Source: Planomonospora parontospora
Lineage (GTDB): Bacteria; Actinomycetota; Actinomycetes; Streptosporangiales; Streptosporangiaceae
Assembly: GCA_014647935.1 (NCBI GenBank)
Contig: BMQD01000023.1
Location: 1 to 64,000, forward strand
DNA: 64,000 nt
Direction: 5' to 3'
Made by a program: the position numbers and the translations under genes. The notes below the pieces were generated by a model. The model saw nothing but the letters and a program-made list of their open reading frames with translations. It did not search any database and had not been told where the DNA came from. How positions within the stretch are numbered: position 1 is the stretch's first letter; the number at the start of each line of letters is the position of its first letter. Below, piece after piece: positions 31,962-40,266 of the stretch.

Positions 31962-32496
31962 GATGAACGGCTCAGATCCGCAGGGATGATGCCGATGGGC
32001 GAGGGTGGCCGCGCGGGTCCGTTCACAGCGTCGCGTGGCCAGGCCGTGAAGCGCGGTGCCCGCCTTGGATCCGGGCGGGTATCCGCGCTGGTCACAGCGG
32101 GGGTCCCGTGCGGGGGTGGGGGGTTTGAGGGGGTCTGTGCGGGGTGCGGGACCGTACGGGGTGCGAGGGTCGCGCGGATGATCACGGGACCGTACGGGAG
32201 CGCTCAGGACCTCGGGGAGCGCACGGGAACGGGACCGGGTCAGAGTGTCCCCACCCTGCGGACCTGACAGCGTGCGCAAGGGTCAACGGTGAACCCTCGT
32301 AAGGTCAACTACCGGGAATGGTCCTTCCCACAAGTTACTAGTGGGTAGAACGACGTTCACCCGTCAACATGAGACCCACTCACGAAACACCCACGCTCAA
32401 CGCCCAACCGGCGGAGCCCCCCAGGCACACGAACGGCACCCTCCAAAAGGATCACGCACGCTCGTCAAGGTCCGCAACACACTCCCCCAACGAATT

Positions 32497-32709
32497 TCAC
32501 CCCGCCACCACCCCAGCACCCAACCGCGGCCCCGGCCGCCCCCGAGCAGCGCGCCGCTCCCGCTCCACCCTGAGCACCACCGCCAACTCCACCCGCCGCC
32601 CAACACCCCGCCCCACCACCACAAGACGCCCCTCCCGAACCCACCGCTCCACCGTCCGCACCGACACCCCAGCACGCCCCGCCGCCACCCCAAGATCCAC
32701 CCAGCCCAT
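32497..32709 (-). CDS. excisionase-like helix-turn-helix protein, 70 aa
   Basis: From the ATG at 32709 the product reads MGWVDLGVAAGRAGVSVRTV then ERWVREGRLVVVGRGVGRRV, a MerR/excisionase-type winged HTH followed by a basic tail. A TTG at 32727 is an alternative start. Such small proteins serve as excisionases or regulators in actinomycete mobile elements. Confidence 0.6.
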   Translation of the reverse strand: MGWVDLGVAAGRAGVSVRTVERWVREGRLVVVGRGVGRRVELAVVLRVERERRAARGRPGPRLGAGVVAG

Positions 32710-32806
32710 AACCACATGATGAGGCAAAACCCGAAACCCACCGCCGACTCCGGCGCGGCCGGCACGGCCGACGGGGGGGGTACCCCCCGTGCCGACACGC
32801 GAAAAC

Positions 32807-32832
32807 GCCCCGCCTGCCGTGGCAAGCGGGGC
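32807..32832 (-). terminator. Rho-independent terminator
   Basis: On the minus strand GCCCCGC and GCGGGGC flank a 12-base region with its own TGCC/GGCA pairing, followed by GTTTTCG. It lies just beyond the gene at 32847-33221. A second G-rich hairpin (ACGGGGGG/CCCCCCGT, 32771-32790) follows. Confidence 0.7.
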
Positions 32833-32846
32833 GCTGTCGGCGCGGG

Positions 32847-33221
32847 CTAGTTGACCGTGACGCGCTGCGCGTTCGCAACGGTCATGGCTGCGTTGAGCGC
32901 CTTCAGCGTGGTTGCGATGGCTCCAACGCTGGTCATGTCGGCGTACCCGCGTCCGGTGAGCCTCAGCAGGAGGTCAACCTGTGCGATGGCGGCGCGGGCC
33001 GTGATCTTCCGCATGTCGTCCGGCATGCTGTCCACGATCGTCGTGGCGCGGGCGTGGCCGTCCACGTTCAGCGAGAGTGCCACCGTGCCGTCCTCGATCA
33101 TGCCCACGATGATGCCGTGCGCGATGCCCACAGCGGCCATGATGTCGGTGAACGCGGTAGAGATGACGGCGCTGCTGATCTCGTCGGCGGGGCGGGCGGG
33201 CTTGCGGTCCTTGCTGGTCAT
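32847..33221 (-). CDS. hypothetical protein, 124 aa
   Basis: The product starts MTSKDRKPARPADEISSAVI, has a hydrophobic but not clearly membrane-spanning stretch (FTDIMAAVGIAHGIIVGMIE), and an alanine-rich helical C-terminus. It is part of a set of short genes separated by hairpins. I do not recognise it. Confidence 0.6.
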   Translation of the reverse strand: MTSKDRKPARPADEISSAVISTAFTDIMAAVGIAHGIIVGMIEDGTVALSLNVDGHARATTIVDSMPDDMRKITARAAIAQVDLLLRLTGRGYADMTSVGAIATTLKALNAAMTVANAQRVTVN

Positions 33222-33252
33222 CTTCTTGGTTCCTCTCTCGGGTGGGGCGGGT

Positions 33253-33290
33253 GCCCGCTACCGGATGCGGTGCCGCATTCGGTAGCGGGC
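33253..33290. repeat. GAATGCGG palindrome, copy 2, inside an 18-bp hairpin
   Basis: The core GGATGCGG-TG-CCGCATTC is flanked by GCCCGCTACC and GGTAGCGGGC, giving 18-base arms with one mismatch (G-T wobble) and a 2-base loop. It lies between two minus-strand genes and could also act as a terminator. Confidence 0.75.
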
Positions 33291-33298
33291 GGGGTGGG

Positions 33299-33697
33299 CT
33301 ATCGGATGACGTAGGGGCGGACCCGGTCGAACGGCAGGACCGGCTTTCCGGCCTGGTAGGCGGTCACCATGTCTCGGAGCTGGTCCATCCGGAGGGCGTA
33401 GCCAGCGATGGCGCGGTGTCCGGGGTCCGGGTGGCGTAGAGCGCTGGCGGCGTCCATGAGGGTGCCCAGCGCGATGGCCAGGAACTGGCGGGCAACGGGG
33501 TCGGGGTGCCCTTCGGCCAGGGCGGCGACCGTGTGGAACTGGACACGGTCGAAGCGCAGAGCGGCGCGGGTGACGCCGGTCCGCACCGTGGCGGGCAGGT
33601 TGTAACCGTAGTCCGCGAGGATGTCGGACACGAGGCGGGCGACGTGCCGCGCGTTGTGGGCGGCGGTCTCGGCGCTGTGCCGGTGCGAGCGGAACAT
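33299..33697 (-). CDS. hypothetical protein, 132 aa
   Basis: The second ATG of a pair (33697) has better spacing from GGAG. The product starts MFRSHRHSAETAAHNARHVA and is helical, with RFDRVQFHTVAALAEGHPDP and DQLRDMVTAYQAGKPVLPFD. No membrane segment is seen. The function is unknown. Confidence 0.6.
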   Translation of the reverse strand: MFRSHRHSAETAAHNARHVARLVSDILADYGYNLPATVRTGVTRAALRFDRVQFHTVAALAEGHPDPVARQFLAIALGTLMDAASALRHPDPGHRAIAGYALRMDQLRDMVTAYQAGKPVLPFDRVRPYVIR

Positions 33698-33704
33698 CAT
33701 CTCT

Positions 33705-33721
33705 CCGTTTCGGGTGGAGGG
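33705..33721 (-). repeat. 17-base start-associated sequence, copy 1
   Basis: CCGTTTCGGGTGGAGGG (plus strand) is identical at 33705, 44363 and 49096, each time just upstream of a minus-strand start codon. It includes the RBS region. Confidence 0.65.
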
Positions 33722-33724
33722 GGA

Positions 33725-33750
33725 GCGCCCCCGCCGGGTGGCGGGGGCGC
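33725..33750. terminator. GC-rich hairpin
   Basis: GCGCCCCCGCC-GGGT-GGCGGGGGCGC, an 11-bp perfect stem just after the stop of the gene at 33759. Similar hairpins follow other genes of this module. Confidence 0.55.
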
Positions 33751-33758
33751 GGGGGGTG

Positions 33759-34319
33759 CTACTTCGCAGCGGCGCGGCCGGTCGCCTTGGGGGCGGCGGG
33801 GGCGGGCTTGTCCGCCTGAGCGGCCTTGAGAGCGGCCAGCTCGGCGCGGGCGGCCTCAAGGTCGGCCATGGCCTTTGCGGCCTCCTGCTTGATGCGCTCG
33901 GCCTCCTGCTTGGCGGCCTCCGCCGCGACCTTCTCGCCGACCTCCCGCATCTTGCCGGGCTTCATGCTGGCGGCAAGCATGTGGTCCTTGGCGATCCCGC
34001 CCAGCAGGACCCGGCCCCGGTCGCTGCGGAAGATCCACCGGCCGCCCTTGGCGTCGGTGTAAACGTCCTCCGCCGGGTCGGCGTCGGTCGCCGGAAGCAG
34101 GTTGTCCAGAGGGACGGTGTCCTCCTGGAGCTTGCCCTCCACGGCGTAGGTCGCCAGCAGGGCGAAGCTGAGGGCCATGTACCGGGTGGAGCGGGCCAGC
34201 TTGCCCGCGACCGCCTCAGCAATCATCGTGACCAGCTCCGCCGGGGCGAAGTTGGTGAGGGGGGCGGCGACGGCCGGGGCGTCGGCGGGGGTGGTGGCGG
34301 GGGTGGTGCTGGTGGTCAT
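33759..34319 (-). CDS. hypothetical protein with C-terminal coiled coil, 186 aa
   Basis: The Thr/Ala/Pro-rich N-terminus is followed by a globular part (PAELVTMIAEAVAGKLARST; WIFRSDRGRVLLGGIAKDHM) and a long Ala/Glu/Lys coiled coil (about 125-165) with an Ala/Pro tail. The architecture suggests a DNA- or partner-organising protein, but no family is recognised. It lies between hairpins at 33725 and 34351. Confidence 0.6.
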   Translation of the reverse strand: MTTSTTPATTPADAPAVAAPLTNFAPAELVTMIAEAVAGKLARSTRYMALSFALLATYAVEGKLQEDTVPLDNLLPATDADPAEDVYTDAKGGRWIFRSDRGRVLLGGIAKDHMLAASMKPGKMREVGEKVAAEAAKQEAERIKQEAAKAMADLEAARAELAALKAAQADKPAPAAPKATGRAAAK

Positions 34320-34350
34320 GACGTGCCTTCCGTGTTGCGTTGGGTTGGGT

Positions 34351-34374
34351 GCCCCCCGCCGGGTGGCGGGGGGC
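34351..34374. terminator. GC-rich hairpin
   Basis: GCCCCCCGCC-GGGT-GGCGGGGGGC, 10-bp perfect stem 8 bases beyond the stop of the surface protein gene. It has the same build as the hairpin at 33725. Confidence 0.55.
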
Positions 34375-34381
34375 GAGGGGG

Positions 34382-35164
34382 TCAGAACTTCAAGGTTTCC
34401 GGGGTGCTGCTGGGAGCGGGGGCGGGTGCCTCCGGTCCCTTCCGGCGGGACCTACGGGCCTTGACGGCCCGGTCCAGCAGGACGGCGAACAGTCCGGCGG
34501 CGACGATCACCGCGACGATTGCCGCCGCGAGGATCAGCCGGAGCGTGACCGGCATTCCCTCGGAGTCGCCCACGGGGGCGGTCTTGAGTGCGACTGCCGA
34601 TCCGGCGGGGTCTCCCGTTGCCTGCGTTGCGGTGGGGGTGGCGGTTGCCGTGGGGAACGTCACCGGGGTCTGTTCCGAATGCGGGTCCGCATTCGTTAAC
34701 CGGGGGTCCGTGCGGGCCGTCCCGTTCGCCACGGGCAGAGCCGCCGGGGCGGTCGGGGTCGAGACCGGGGCGGGAGCCGCCGGTACGGCCGTAGGCGTGG
34801 CCGTGACCGTGGCCGTGACCGTGACCGTGGGAGCCGGGGGCGGCGGGGTCGTGGCCTGCGGCGCGGCGGGTGCCTGCGGGACCTGAGCCGCCGGGGCGGC
34901 AGGGGCGGCAGGCGGCGCGGGCATGGTGCTGGTCTCCGTGACCGTGACCCGCACGGCGGGAGCGGTCTCCGTGACCGTGGCCGTCACGGTCACCGTGACG
35001 ACGGGGTCCGGGGACGGCTGTGCCGTGGCTGTGACGTCCGGCGATGGGTCGGGCGCGGGGACGATGTCCGCGCCCGCGCGGGGGCTGTGTGCGGCCGTGA
35101 GGGTGAGCGCTGCAAGCGACGCAAGCAACAAACCCACCCCCCGTCCGATCCGTGAAACTGTCAT
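34382..35164 (-). CDS. secreted, membrane-anchored surface protein with Thr/Val repeats
   Basis: The 260-residue product has a signal peptide (MTVSRIGRGVGLLLASLAAL with an AHSPRAGA cleavage region), a long Pro/Ala/Thr-rich stalk with repeated VTVTATVT units, and a C-terminal transmembrane helix (LRLILAAAIVAVIVAAGLFA) followed by a basic cytoplasmic tail. It should stand on the outer face of the membrane. A role in exclusion or host interaction is possible. A GAATGCGG palindrome lies within its coding sequence. Confidence 0.65.
   Translation of the reverse strand: MTVSRIGRGVGLLLASLAALTLTAAHSPRAGADIVPAPDPSPDVTATAQPSPDPVVTVTVTATVTETAPAVRVTVTETSTMPAPPAAPAAPAAQVPQAPAAPQATTPPPPAPTVTVTATVTATPTAVPAAPAPVSTPTAPAALPVANGTARTDPRLTNADPHSEQTPVTFPTATATPTATQATGDPAGSAVALKTAPVGDSEGMPVTLRLILAAAIVAVIVAAGLFAVLLDRAVKARRSRRKGPEAPAPAPSSTPETLKF
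34676..34695. repeat. GAATGCGG palindrome, copy 3 (inside a gene)
   Basis: CGAATGCGG-GT-CCGCATTCG, 9-base perfect arms, within the surface protein gene where it encodes part of TNADPHSE. Confidence 0.8.
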
Positions 35165-35597
35165 GGGTCAACCATACACCGATCCGTCTTACATGCAAGA
35201 CGGAATATGATCTCTGTTGGTCGGATTCCCGCACGTACGCGGGCACGGGTGCGCGTACGCGCGTACGCGCGTACGGGGGGCGGGCGGGGGTCGAGTGCCC
35301 GAAGTTCATTGCATGTGCAAGCAATTAAGGGGGGTGCCGGCCACAGGGTTACATGCATGTGTAAGCAATTTTCTCAGGGCACCCCGGTTGTGGGTTAGCG
35401 CTGATAACCATTTTCACTGTTGATTGAAGCTCTGTAGCGCTCTGTGAAGCTCTGGGGAGTGGGGGGGTCATCCATGTACCAGCGACCCCCCGTTCGCGTC
35501 TCAGCGTTGATCTGGGAGCGCTCTAGACGTGCGCAGGTTGCACGTAGTGCGCGCAGTGCGCGTTACGTGCGTAGCGCGTCAGCGACGAGGGAGCCGG
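35165..35597. other. repeat-rich gap upstream of the surface protein gene
   Basis: No convincing gene. It contains CCGTCTT-ACATGC-AAGACGG (about 35177-35196), two related CATG-centred repeats each ending in AAGCAATT (TTGCATGTGCAAGCAATT, then TTACATGCATGTGTAAGC), a GTACGCGC alternating purine-pyrimidine tract near 35250-35275, GGTTA-N7-TAACC near 35393-35409, repeated GAAGCTCTG, and a tract dense in ACGTGCG/GTGCGCG near 35525-35575. It is a candidate control or replication region. Confidence 0.5.
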
Positions 35598-35915
35598 TCA
35601 GGGGTGGGCGTCGCGGGTCGCGTTGCCGTGGGTGGCGCAGCGCTCTTCGTCGCCCGTCCGGTAGGTCACCCACACGCAGACGGGTTCGGGTTCGGCGGCC
35701 AGGCCGGTGCGGGCGTTCTTGGCGCGGGTGTTCTTGATGACGTCGGGGAGGTCTTTGACCGGGGGGCGGACGCCTTCGGCGATGAGGTCGGCGACGTATT
35801 CGCGGGCGACGGTCCAGGCGGTGTGGTCGACGGTGAGGCCGCGGAGCCGTTCGTACAGCTCGTGGACGCGGGCGTTCCAGAACGTGTTGAACGGGTCGTC
35901 GGGGTCGGTGGCCAT
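35598..35915 (-). CDS. hypothetical protein, 105 aa
   Basis: The ATG at 35915 follows GAAGGAGA. The product opens MATDPDDPFNTFWNARVHEL; helices follow (REYVADLIAEGVRPPVKDLP), and the end is beta-like with two Cys (VCVWVTYRTGDEERCATHGN). It lies after the J-domain gene, 20 bases away. The function is unknown. Confidence 0.6.
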   Translation of the reverse strand: MATDPDDPFNTFWNARVHELYERLRGLTVDHTAWTVAREYVADLIAEGVRPPVKDLPDVIKNTRAKNARTGLAAEPEPVCVWVTYRTGDEERCATHGNATRDAHP

Positions 35916-35935
35916 GGCGTGGTTCTCCTTCGGGG

Positions 35936-37325
<1,390 letters not shown>

Positions 37326-37457
37326 GCCGCTTCTCCTTCACGCATCACCAGACAGCCGATCGCTGCCGCCGAGGGAAGCAGCACGCCGCCACCGTAGGCG
37401 GCCCACCACCGCCCCGTCACCTCCGCCCCGCGCCGATCCGCCGGCCGGGCGGCTCCC

Positions 37458-37769
37458 TCACCCCCGGAGAACACGCACGTTCCCTCCCTCCTTCACGCCG
37501 GGGTGCGCAACATCAGCCAGGACCTCCAGACGGCACCGGTGCCGCCGCCCGGGCGCGGTGTCGCACTCGGGACACCACACCCAGCCGTCCGCGACCTCCC
37601 GCACATGGAACTGGCACAGCGGCGTCTCGCCCAGGTGCTCATGCACGCACCCGAGCAGCAGCACCACCACCGCGTCCCGGCTGCACCGCTCCACCCGGCC
37701 GCCATCGAGCACGTCCCCGACGACGCAGCTCGGCGCGGCCTCCGTCGTCTCGTTGTCACTGGCCACCAC
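37458..37769 (-). CDS. hypothetical Cys/His-rich protein, 103 aa
   Basis: The product starts MVASDNETTEAAPSCVVGDV. Several Cys and His (RCSRDAV, LLGCVHEHLG, TPLCQFHVREVADGWVWCPE, CDTAPGRRHRC) suggest a zinc-binding fold. It overlaps the SLOG gene by 14 bases. The function is unknown. Confidence 0.6.
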   Translation of the reverse strand: MVASDNETTEAAPSCVVGDVLDGGRVERCSRDAVVVLLLGCVHEHLGETPLCQFHVREVADGWVWCPECDTAPGRRHRCRLEVLADVAHPGVKEGGNVRVLRG

Positions 37770-38193
37770 GAACTCCTCCTTGTTCTTCCAGCGTGGGAGC
37801 GGGCCGCCGCCACACGCTCATCCCGACGTGCTTGGCGAACGCCGCGGTGCCCGCGGACCCGGTCGAGCCCGGCCGCAGGTAGACGAGCGCACCGCACGGA
37901 CCTCCCCGCCCGATGATCATCCCGATCATGAACCCGTACCGGGCGGGCCCGGCGGCCTTGCTCAGCTCGGGGATCCGCCACGGCGCGCGGTAGGTCTCCC
38001 CCTCGATGTCCCAGCCGCGGGCCCGCCGGTCCGTGACCCACTCCCGGCCGAACGTGTCGACACCCGAGCAGCCGCCCTCCACGAGGAGCATGCTCGGGTG
38101 GGCGGCGTGGACCCGGTCGAGGTCGTCCCAGACCGGGCCGGGCCGGACCCCGTCTCGGGGCCCGGCCAGCAGCAGCGTGAACCGCTCACCCAC
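37756..38193 (-). CDS. SLOG-superfamily (YpsA/DUF2493-like) protein
   Basis: The 145-residue product starts MGERFTLLLAGPRDGVRPGP and has LVEGGCSGVDTFGREWVTDR, the glycine-rich motif of SLOG nucleotide-binding proteins such as the YspA group. SLOG domains bind nucleotides or their derivatives and occur in phage and anti-phage contexts. The last 25 residues are disordered. Confidence 0.7.
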   Translation of the reverse strand: MGERFTLLLAGPRDGVRPGPVWDDLDRVHAAHPSMLLVEGGCSGVDTFGREWVTDRRARGWDIEGETYRAPWRIPELSKAAGPARYGFMIGMIIGRGGPCGALVYLRPGSTGSAGTAAFAKHVGMSVWRRPAPTLEEQGGVRGGQ

Positions 38194-38428
38194 CGGTCAC
38201 ATCCCCGACCGCCAGGCCCCGCTTGGTCAGCCACGTCAGGCAGCGGCGGCACGTCACCTCGGCGTCGACCTCGGTCAGCGTCGACTCGACGGGGCACACC
38301 GCCCGCCACACCCCCAGCCGGGGCTTGCCGACCGGCCGGACGACGAGCGGCGCCGCATGGACCACCCCGGTCCACGCTTCCGCTGCGACGAGCTGTCCCG
38401 CCCGGCGGCCACGCGCCGGCCTCTTCAT
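38186..38428 (-). CDS. small CxxC protein, 80 aa
   Basis: The start at 38428 overlaps the previous gene. It has a basic N-terminus (MKRPARGRRAGQLVAAEAWT), a middle beta part, then VTCRRCLTWLTKRGLAVGDV with one CxxC. It is a possible single zinc ribbon half or redox pair. The function is unknown. Confidence 0.55.
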   Translation of the reverse strand: MKRPARGRRAGQLVAAEAWTGVVHAAPLVVRPVGKPRLGVWRAVCPVESTLTEVDAEVTCRRCLTWLTKRGLAVGDVTGG

Positions 38429-38976
38429 GCTCCGCTCCCCTGCTGGTCGGGGGCGGCGACGAGCCGGTAGCCGCGCTTCACGCCGCTCAGCAAGATCCGG
38501 GTGGTCGTGCCGCGCATGTCCCGGCAGGAGGTCCGGTCCGCGTCGAGGTGCTCCTGGGTGAAGTCGGCGTTGGTCACCACCGTGGCGTAGGCGTAGCGCT
38601 CGTCGGTCTGGTCGATGTGGATCGTGCGGCCCCGGTTGCCGGGGTACCGGTCGGCCCACACCTGCCCGGGACGGACCTCGCCGTGCGCGCGGGCCGGGTG
38701 CGCGGCGGCGTAGGCCGCGAGCGCGTCAGGGACCTGCCCGGCGTGGCCGTCGCCGGAGTCGTTCCACTCGACGGCCCGCCACACCCCGGCCAGGGACTCA
38801 GCGATGTTCGCGGCGCCCTTGAGCTGCTTGATGACCGCCGTCGTGGCCGAGCGGGCGGCCTCCGCGCCGGGAATGTCCGCCAGCCGGCGGGCCATCTCCT
38901 CCAGCTCAACCGGGATCACCACGAGGTCCCGGGCGTGCGCCCGGTCACCGAGGTAGTTGTAGGAGCCGCCGCTCAC
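38425..38976 (-). CDS. hypothetical protein, 183 aa
   Basis: GTG start; the product opens VSGGSYNYLGDRAHARDLVV. The first half is helical (ELEEMARRLADIPGAEAARS). The second is beta-rich with GQVWADRYPGNRGRTIHIDQ and VVTNADFTQ, resembling small SH3/SpoVT-like folds seen in phage proteins. No clear family is recognised. Confidence 0.6.
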   Translation of the reverse strand: MSGGSYNYLGDRAHARDLVVIPVELEEMARRLADIPGAEAARSATTAVIKQLKGAANIAESLAGVWRAVEWNDSGDGHAGQVPDALAAYAAAHPARAHGEVRPGQVWADRYPGNRGRTIHIDQTDERYAYATVVTNADFTQEHLDADRTSCRDMRGTTTRILLSGVKRGYRLVAAPDQQGSGA

Positions 38977-39047
38977 CGGGCACGCTCCTTGCCGTTGTTC
39001 GTCCTGCTCACGGGTGTTCCCTTCTCTCGAGGTCGGTTTCCTTCGGC

Positions 39048-39076
39048 ACCCGGCCCCCGCAGCGAGGGCCGGGTGA
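39048..39076. terminator. GC-rich hairpin
   Basis: CACCCGGCCC and GGGCCGGGTG with a 9-base loop, in the gap between two minus-strand genes. Confidence 0.5.
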
Positions 39077-39082
39077 GGTCCG

Positions 39083-39110
39083 TCCGGCCGGGCCCGTGCC
39101 TGGCCGGACG
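39083..39110. terminator. GC-rich hairpin
   Basis: GTCCGGCC and GGCCGGAC with a 12-base loop, 6 bases beyond the stop of the coiled-coil gene. Confidence 0.5.
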
Positions 39111-39115
39111 GCTGG

Positions 39116-39985
39116 TCAGCGGGTGTAGCCCTTCAACGCGGCGAACGCCCCACCGAGCGCGTCGAGCTGCCCCTTGTAGTGGTCCCGTTCACCGGTCAGC
39201 CGGGCGAGCTCCCGGTCGGCCTCCACGAGCAGCTGCTCGGACTCCTCCCGCCCCTTCTTGGCGTCGGCCAGCTCCCGCTCCAGCGCGTCGGCCTTCACGT
39301 CGGCCTTGCTGGCGCGCTGGAGCGCGGCATCCCGTTCGGCCTCGGCCTGCTGGATCTTCTGCAGCACCGTCTGCAGGGTCGCCAGCAGCTCCGCGATGTC
39401 GGTGACGGACGCCGAGGCCGTTTCGGGTTCGGTCTCGACGCGCACGGCGGGCGTCGCGGTCTTCGCGGGGGCCGAGGCGGACATGGTCTTCGCCGCGGTG
39501 GGCCCGCCGTCGTCGGCGGCTTCCCGCGGCTGTGCACGAGACATGGGCTGTTCACCTTCCAAGCGGATCTGGGCAACGACTTCGGCTTCGCGGTCACGCA
39601 GGACCTGCGCGACGGACTCCGCGCCGAGCGGCGCGGTCACGAACAGGACCCCGCCGGAGACCTTCCAGGTGACGCCGTACCGTTCGGCGAGCGCCATGAC
39701 GAGCGTGATGGGCCAGTTCCGCCCGGCGGCCTCAAGCTGTTCGGGGTCGGTTTCGGTGACCGCGGTGACCATCGGCGGAGGCTGGTCGATCAGCCGCTCG
39801 ATCTCCCGCCGGTAGTTGTCCAGGTCCGGGCCGGAGTGAGCGCGCGGCGGCAGGAACACCGGCCGTGTCTCGGGCCGGTTCGGGTTGGTGATCTGGTACT
39901 TGCCGTTGCGGGTCTGCTTCACGGTGAGCCCTGCCTGCTTGGCGTGCTCAACGAGGTCCCGCACGGCGTCTTTGCCGTTGCTCAT
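39116..39985 (-). CDS. coiled-coil protein, 289 aa
   Basis: The N-terminus (MSNGKDAVRDLVEHAKQAGL, then a KYQITNP segment) looks like a small HicA-like or dsRNA-type fold of about 50 residues. A second globular part (ITLVMALAERYGVTWKVSGG) follows, then an Ala/Thr linker and a long coiled coil (about 195-275). A structural or replication-complex role can only be guessed. It overlaps the WhiB gene stop by four bases. Confidence 0.6.
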   Translation of the reverse strand: MSNGKDAVRDLVEHAKQAGLTVKQTRNGKYQITNPNRPETRPVFLPPRAHSGPDLDNYRREIERLIDQPPPMVTAVTETDPEQLEAAGRNWPITLVMALAERYGVTWKVSGGVLFVTAPLGAESVAQVLRDREAEVVAQIRLEGEQPMSRAQPREAADDGGPTAAKTMSASAPAKTATPAVRVETEPETASASVTDIAELLATLQTVLQKIQQAEAERDAALQRASKADVKADALERELADAKKGREESEQLLVEADRELARLTGERDHYKGQLDALGGAFAALKGYTR

Positions 39986-40266
39986 GCTGCGTTTCCTTCG
40001 GGTGGAGAGGGAGTTGTCCGGCGGCGAGCGCCGCGTTCGGACGGGGTTTCACCAGCGAGGACCTCACCGGAGCGGTCTTCACCGTGGGCGGCGCACCGGT
40101 CGGCCCAGGCGCGGCACGCGGTGAACACCGGGCAGTCCCTGCAGATCGCTTTCGCGCGCCGCGGGTCGTTCATCTCGTGGGCGCGGCCGGCGCATGCGGC
40201 GTCGTCGCGCCAGGGCTGCCACAGTTCGCGCTTCCAGCCGGGGAAGTACGTCAGCAGCGGGTTCAT
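39982..40266 (-). CDS. whiB: WhiB-family iron-sulfur regulator
   Basis: Of 94 residues, four Cys (25, 42, 45, 51) are in the Wbl arrangement DDAACAG ... ICRDCPVFTAC, which holds a 4Fe-4S cluster. The usual G(V/I)WGG turn is replaced by GEVLAGETPSERGARRR. WhiB proteins bind the primary sigma factor. Phage copies such as WhiBTM4 act as dominant-negative regulators of host whiB genes and affect superinfection. Confidence 0.85.
   Translation of the reverse strand: MNPLLTYFPGWKRELWQPWRDDAACAGRAHEMNDPRRAKAICRDCPVFTACRAWADRCAAHGEDRSGEVLAGETPSERGARRRTTPSPPEGNAA

Larger units (their letters stand above)
31655..32496. other. long gap without a convincing gene
   Basis: Open frames here are Pro/Arg/Gly-rich shadows. 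The gap contains a 16-base direct repeat (31748 and 31946), a bulged hairpin (31712-31752), TTGACA on the minus strand at 31870-31875 within a small stem (GCTTTCG/CGAAAGC), and three GTTGAC motifs on the minus strand between 32280 and 32370. AGGGTCAAC/GTGAACCCT forms an imperfect palindrome near 32278-32300. It looks like a control region for the HTH genes. Confidence 0.45.

Noticed and set aside
31872-32279. Minus-strand frame of 135 codons in the long gap
   Set aside because: Composition is Arg/Pro/Ser-rich with no RBS and no domain; equal frames exist on both strands.
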